Shown one piece after another: positions 13,935-17,059 of a stretch of DNA of 17,059 nucleotides. Every line of letters starts with the position of its first letter. Position 1 is the first letter of the stretch. The position numbers were made by a program, and so were the translations under genes. Source of the DNA: Candidatus Curtissbacteria bacterium (GTDB taxonomy: Bacteria > Patescibacteriota > Microgenomatia > Curtissbacterales > GWA2-41-24); contig JAUYIQ010000095.1 in assembly GCA_030688205.1 (NCBI GenBank), positions 1-17,059 on the forward strand. Direction: 5' to 3'. A model generated the notes under the pieces. It was not told the DNA's origin. It worked only from the letters and a program-made list of their open reading frames with translations, and searched no databases.

Positions 13935-14893
13935 TATGATTTCAATAATTTGATAATTCTCAAGAATGCAAAATAGGTAAACATTCTAAAAGTCCGGTAA
14001 ATCCTGTTTAAAGTATTGACTGTAGGTCTTCGAATAAAACTTCTCAGCAAATAATAAACTCCTCCTTTTGGATCTTTCATATCGAAAGCTACCTGGGAGG
14101 CCCAGAGATCTAGGCTGGCATAAGCACGCCGTCTTATTTTTTTAATTTTTTTAGGAGTCTTGGATGAATTAAACAATCTATCCATTACTTCTTTTTTGGC
14201 TATCACGAACCGTCTGGTTACTCTTGGCATTTTGCTATCCAATTGCGGACTCTCGTAATGACGATATTTTGTGATTACTCCCCATACATGTTTCATAGGA
14301 AATTTTTGAGCCATTCTCACCCACATTTCATAATCGGGACATGTATCCAAAGTTGCATCTGCCCAAAAACCTACTTTTTCTAAAGCAGATCGGCGGATAA
14401 AAGCCGCTTGCGCAGGGGGAACAAATTCTACACACAAAAGCCTTTCAAAGTCGTACTCCCGAGCTTTATAGATATCGATAATTTCTCCATCCTCATTGAT
14501 GATGTAGGTATCGCCATATATGACACCAACTTTTGGATATTTCGTTAGTTGCTCTACACCCCAGGTAATAGCATGAGACATTAACATGTCATCGGCATTT
14601 AAAACTAGAATAATCTCACCTTTTGTTTTTTGGATTGCACGGTTTAATCCATCGGATTGGCCATTATCTTTCTCAATGAAAATTTTTATTCTGCTTCTAT
14701 ATTGTGGTTTTTGATATTTCTTTAAAATTCTTTTTGTTTGATCTGTCGAGCCTCCATCTTGGATGATGTGTTCTATATTTGAATAGTCTTGATCCAAAAT
14801 GCTTTTTATACATTCTTCGATAAAACGACCACTGTTGTAGGATGGAGTTACAATTGACACCAGTGGTTTTGTTCCGAAATTCTTGTTAGACAT
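13934..14893 (-). CDS. GT2-family glycosyltransferase (GT-A fold)
   Basis: A 319-aa glycosyltransferase. LVSIVTPSYNSGRFIEECI (11-29) opens the GT-A fold, QDGGSTDQT (45-53) and DNGQSDGLNRAI (76-87) line the nucleotide site, and NADD (99-102) is the metal-binding DxD equivalent. VEFVPPAQAAF and CPDYEMWVRMA follow, giving the acceptor-side acidic residues. It is a paralogue of the GT2 that starts at 9180. The basic C-terminal third (many Arg/Lys, ending in a hydrophobic stretch) suggests membrane association. Its ATG overlaps the wzt end by eight bases, coupling it to the exporter. Confidence 0.9.
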   Translation of the reverse strand: MSNKNFGTKPLVSIVTPSYNSGRFIEECIKSILDQDYSNIEHIIQDGGSTDQTKRILKKYQKPQYRSRIKIFIEKDNGQSDGLNRAIQKTKGEIILVLNADDMLMSHAITWGVEQLTKYPKVGVIYGDTYIINEDGEIIDIYKAREYDFERLLCVEFVPPAQAAFIRRSALEKVGFWADATLDTCPDYEMWVRMAQKFPMKHVWGVITKYRHYESPQLDSKMPRVTRRFVIAKKEVMDRLFNSSKTPKKIKKIRRRAYASLDLWASQVAFDMKDPKGGVYYLLRSFIRRPTVNTLNRIYRTFRMFTYFAFLRIIKLLKS

Positions 14894-15608
14894 GCTTTAA
14901 ATAATAATTGATGACAGAATCCGCTTTACCAATTTTTTGAATCTTTCCATCTTTAATGAACAAAACTTTACTTGAGAATTTTCTAATTACATCAAAATTG
15001 TGACTGACTAATATCAATGTTTTTTTAGAGCCTAGAGATTGTTCAATTTTTGAAAGGCATTTTTTTTGAAAGTCTACATCACCAACAGCTAATACTTCAT
15101 CTACTAGTAGAACATCCCAATCAAGATGGACTGCTACGGAAAATGCGAGTCTTACGTACATTCCGGAAGAATAATATTTGACTGGAGTGTCCAGGAATTT
15201 TTTAATCCCGGAAAACCTGACTATTTCATCAAATCTATGTTTTATTTCGGAGAGCTCCATTCCCATTATAGTTCCGTACAAATAAATATTTTCTCTACCT
15301 GTGAAATCAGGATGAAATCCTGTTCCTACTTCCAGAAGAGCAGCGACTTTACCTGTTATTGTAAAATTTCCCAGAGACGGAGCAGTCACACCTGAAATTA
15401 TTTTCAGCAGCGTGGACTTTCCGGAACCGTTGGGACCAATAATGCCTAATCTTTCCCCTTTTTTGATGGACAGGTTAATGTTTTTAAGCGCCCAAAATTC
15501 TTTAAGTTTCTGCCTAAATAAGAATAAAGGCAATACATCCCCCAGCTTCTTAGGTTGACCGATTTTGTATTTTTTCCAGAGGTTATTAATGACAATGGCG
15601 TTTTCCAT
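14886..15608 (-). CDS. wzt: Polysaccharide ABC exporter, ATP-binding subunit (short form)
   Basis: A 240-aa ATPase partner of the adjacent permease. Walker A is GPNGSGKST (58-66), the Q-loop region reads EVGTGFHPDFTGRENIYL (93-110) with the E-G-GFHP-TGRENIYL form typical of Wzt/KpsT/TagH, the signature is SSGMYVRLAF (147-156), Walker B is VLLVDE (166-171) and the switch histidine is H203. It energises export of a lipid-linked polysaccharide across the membrane. The protein stops after the nucleotide-binding domain: the C-terminal carbohydrate-recognition domain of longer Wzt proteins is absent, so recognition of a capped chain end, if any, must lie elsewhere. Start ATG lies four bases after the wzm stop. 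Confidence 0.93.
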   Translation of the reverse strand: MENAIVINNLWKKYKIGQPKKLGDVLPLFLFRQKLKEFWALKNINLSIKKGERLGIIGPNGSGKSTLLKIISGVTAPSLGNFTITGKVAALLEVGTGFHPDFTGRENIYLYGTIMGMELSEIKHRFDEIVRFSGIKKFLDTPVKYYSSGMYVRLAFSVAVHLDWDVLLVDEVLAVGDVDFQKKCLSKIEQSLGSKKTLILVSHNFDVIRKFSSKVLFIKDGKIQKIGKADSVINYYLKHV

Positions 15609-15612
15609 TTAA

Positions 15613-16398
15613 TTAGACGACATCAGAGAAACCTTTCTCTAATTTTTTAAATAATAAATAACTAAAGATGACAAAAATAAAGGTAATGATGATTGAAAGT
15701 AGCATAGAAAAATTGTCTGGTGGGGCTCCTACAAGTACCGCGTTGCGCAAACCCTCCAAAATACCCGTCATGGGATTTAATTTAGCATACAGTTGATACT
15801 GTTGCGGTATAGACTCGAGTGGATATATAACCGGGGTGAGAAAAAGCCAGGCCATTAAAAGTATCGGGACAACTGCGGTGATGTCCCTAAAATAAACGTT
15901 GAGTGAAGCAAAAAACATACCAACCGCCGAAGCCATAACCATTTCAATTAAAAGTAGTGGAATCACCCATAAAATATGAACAGATGGGTTTATTTGATAG
16001 AAGATAAGAATAATAATAAGCACTGCAAGTGAAGCAATAAGGTCTGGGATCCTCCCCAATATGGAAGAGAAGATCAAAATCTCCTTTGGGAAGGCAATTT
16101 TTGTCACTAAGTTAGAATTACTCGTAATCGATAAAGTAGCGCTGGATACTGATTGAGAGAAGAAGTTCCAGAAAATAAAACCGGAAAAAACCAAAGGTAA
16201 ATATGGAATGTTCCCTGTTGGTATTTTGAATACTAGGCCAAAGACAAGCCAATATACTAAAGCTTGAAATGCGGGTGTCAAAATGGCCCAAGAAAAGCCG
16301 AAAAGTGCTTGTTTATAACGGCTTTTAACGTCTCGCCAGACTAACAATAGAAGCAGATATCGAAAACGCCAAATGTTGCTTGCAATTAACAGCTTCAT
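15613..16398 (-). CDS. wzm: Polysaccharide ABC exporter, permease subunit
   Basis: A 261-aa ABC-2-type permease with about six membrane helices. The N-terminal WRDVKSRYKQALFGFSWAIL is the conserved amphipathic interface segment, followed by the first helices (ALVYWLVFGLVF), the PYLPLVFSGFIFWNFF region and, near the end, NPMTGILEGLRNAVL, all typical of Wzm/TagG/KpsM exporters. It forms the channel for a lipid-linked glycan with the Wzt subunit. ATG 16398 has a -10 (TATACT) 13 bases upstream and no proper Shine-Dalgarno, making it the first gene of the right-hand operon. Whether the product is an S-layer-linked, teichoic-like or O-antigen-like polymer cannot be told. Confidence 0.93.
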   Translation of the reverse strand: MKLLIASNIWRFRYLLLLLVWRDVKSRYKQALFGFSWAILTPAFQALVYWLVFGLVFKIPTGNIPYLPLVFSGFIFWNFFSQSVSSATLSITSNSNLVTKIAFPKEILIFSSILGRIPDLIASLAVLIIILIFYQINPSVHILWVIPLLLIEMVMASAVGMFFASLNVYFRDITAVVPILLMAWLFLTPVIYPLESIPQQYQLYAKLNPMTGILEGLRNAVLVGAPPDNFSMLLSIIITFIFVIFSYLLFKKLEKGFSDVV

Positions 16399-16411
16399 AA
16401 ATCTGATCCAG

Positions 16412-16440
16412 AGTATATCAAAAATCGAAGGTTGCGTTGA
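16412..16440 (-). promoter_or_regulatory. Promoter of the wzm-wzt operon
   Basis: On the minus strand TCAACG (16435-16440; a weak -35), a 17-base spacer and TATACT (16412-16417; five of six matches) precede wzm. The expected leader is only about six bases. A second TATAAT at 16520-16525 lacks a convincing -35. Confidence 0.5.
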
Positions 16441-16526
16441 TGTAAAAAGTCCAGACTATCTACGTTAGATTCAATAAAAACTACTTTATCCAGAAACAAT
16501 ATCAATTTTAAGTTGTGATATTATAT

Positions 16527-16562
16527 TATCAGCTGAAACTCGAATATCAGCTAGCTCAGCTG
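16527..16562. repeat. Cluster of CAGCT repeats upstream of wzm
   Basis: CAGCTGA (16530-16536) and TCAGCTG (16556-16562) form an inverted repeat with a 19-base spacer. TATCAGCT also recurs directly (16527-16534 and 16545-16552). The set lies about 115-150 bases upstream of wzm in an otherwise gene-free stretch (16399-16645). It could be an operator or a hairpin after the orphan gene. No T-run follows, so an intrinsic terminator is unlikely. I see nothing else in that stretch apart from the promoter. Confidence 0.4.
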
Positions 16563-16645
16563 CTCCAAAGTCTTATCGCAAGATAGTCACGTATTTTACT
16601 TCAAGAATTGCCAGTTGAGCTTTTTAGTTTTCGATAGCTGCTTTG

Positions 16646-16957
16646 TTAAATTTTTTTAGAGAGCCTATGTCTTAATCTCCCGTTAGGAAATTTTTCAAAC
16701 TCACCTTTATAGATTTCTGGTATAACAATGTAGCCTCTTGGTGCTTTCCAGTCAGAAACCTCTTTGATTCTTTTCTTTAACTCCAAAAAGAAAACCTCAA
16801 ACTCCTTTGGGGCCTTTCGAACAATAGGCCTAACGTAGTCTGCAAATGGGCCAAATTTTGTTTTAATTGCCACCTCTTTAGAAGATGAAACATTTAGTTG
16901 CCATGGTAAAGTGTGGCAAAGCCATTCTTCAAATTCCAAACCTGCATCCACTGACAT
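16646..16957 (-). CDS. Unrecognised 103-aa protein with very strong ribosome binding site
   Basis: I do not recognise this protein. It is soluble-looking, with aromatic residues in the first third (EFEEWLCHTLPWQL), a charged middle (FFLELKKRIKEV), GYIVIPEIYKGEFEKFPNG, and a basic end (RLRHRLSKKI). No signal peptide, membrane helix or metal motif is evident. I chose ATG 16957; a TTG one codon earlier is possible. The start is preceded by TTAGGAGGTGAT, ten contiguous bases of which match the anti-Shine-Dalgarno, nine bases from AGGAGG to ATG. That is good evidence that this is a real gene, and it sets it apart from all other genes here. Its ATG overlaps the stop of a 13-codon frame (TGATG). It could be a regulator or an accessory-element protein, but nothing shown supports a choice. 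Confidence 0.6.
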   Translation of the reverse strand: MSVDAGLEFEEWLCHTLPWQLNVSSSKEVAIKTKFGPFADYVRPIVRKAPKEFEVFFLELKKRIKEVSDWKAPRGYIVIPEIYKGEFEKFPNGRLRHRLSKKI

Positions 16958-16998
16958 CAATCATCACCTCCTAAATACAAATTTAATCCAGTAATCAT
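16957..16998 (-). CDS. Possible 13-aa leader ORF coupled to the orphan gene
   Basis: ATG 16998 opens MITGLNLYLGGDD and its TGA overlaps the orphan's ATG as TGATG. An AGGAGG (17015-17020) lies 16 bases before this ATG, farther than the usual 5-9. The frame contains the orphan's own strong ribosome site, so its peptide may simply be a by-product. Too short to judge by coding statistics. Confidence 0.2.
   Translation of the reverse strand: MITGLNLYLGGDD
16963..16974 (-). promoter_or_regulatory. Near-perfect Shine-Dalgarno (TTAGGAGGTGAT)
   Basis: The minus strand carries AGGAGGTGAT, ten contiguous bases complementary to the 16S rRNA 3' end, with nine bases from AGGAGG to ATG 16957. It is the only strong ribosome site in the window tied to a clear gene start and it decides that start. 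Confidence 0.8.
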
Positions 16999-17002
16999 TG
17001 TA

Positions 17003-17059
17003 TTACCGAAACAACCTCCTCTTAGGTACTTTACTCAAAACAATCTTGCCAAACATATC
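17003..17059 (-). CDS. Open frame at right edge: gene end or short peptide
   Basis: A minus-strand frame is open from the window edge to TAA at 17003-17005 and reads MFGKIVLSKVPKRRLFR after one edge codon. It could be the basic C-terminus of an upstream gene or an unrelated 17-aa frame. The AGGAGG at 17015-17020 lies within it. The window is too short to decide. Confidence 0.25.
   Translation of the reverse strand, partial: DMFGKIVLSKVPKRRLFR

Noticed and set aside
16399..16645. tRNA or other structured RNA gene in the gap upstream of wzm
   Set aside because: I could not fold a cloverleaf or find T-loop or anticodon-arm sequences. Only the CAGCT repeats and promoter-like boxes stand out.
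1..17059. CRISPR array, insertion sequence or att site
   Set aside because: No regularly spaced repeats, transposase-like protein or flanking terminal repeats are visible. The ychF relic is better explained as a gene remnant than as an att duplication, since the two copies differ at many third positions.

Overview
The window is an AT-rich, densely packed stretch holding a surface-glycan biosynthesis and export locus. UGA acts as a normal stop, so the Gracilibacteria/Absconditabacteria code is excluded. Most starts lack a Shine-Dalgarno sequence. Several genes instead have a -10 box only 6-13 bases before ATG, the signature of leaderless or near-leaderless transcripts. The ychF N-terminus also looks like those of Patescibacteria (CPR), possibly Microgenomates. 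That placement is inference; no rRNA or ribosomal protein is present to confirm it.

Layout, left to right. The left edge carries the first 35 codons of ychF (minus strand). Just upstream of it is a broken second ychF-like start with its own extended -10 promoter. Next come a clear rho-independent terminator and a long minus-strand gene series that reads towards it: a SAM methyltransferase, a DegT-type sugar aminotransferase, a GT2 glycosyltransferase, glutamine-dependent NAD+ synthetase, UDP-glucose dehydrogenase-like, a GDP-mannose-3,5-epimerase-like SDR, a GT-A-like transferase, a GT4 transferase and a multi-spanning GT-C-like membrane protein. Junctions are overlaps or gaps of 0-2 bases, except for one 67-base gap holding a candidate internal promoter. 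The only clear plus-strand gene, a membrane-anchored transglutaminase-like protein, divides this series from a second minus-strand series: Wzm, Wzt, GT2, methyltransferase, methyltransferase. The right edge holds an unrecognised 103-aa protein with a near-perfect Shine-Dalgarno sequence, unlike every other gene here.

Working model (inference): nucleotide sugars are oxidised (Ugd-like), epimerised (SDR) and aminated (DegT). Glycosyltransferases assemble them on a lipid carrier, methyltransferases decorate or cap the chain, and Wzm/Wzt exports it. The membrane GT-C-like protein may add sugars on the outer face. NAD+ synthetase sits inside the operon directly before two NAD-dependent sugar enzymes. 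No initiating phosphoglycosyltransferase, sugar nucleotidyltransferase, 4,6-dehydratase or ligase is visible, so the pathway must draw on genes elsewhere.

The points most worth a second look are the ychF relic at the cluster edge, the leaderless promoter pattern (which changes two gene starts), the lone transglutaminase-like gene, nadE inside a glycan operon, a nine-G tract in the epimerase gene, and the strongly ribosome-bound orphan at the right edge. I found no CRISPR array, insertion sequence, tRNA or rRNA.
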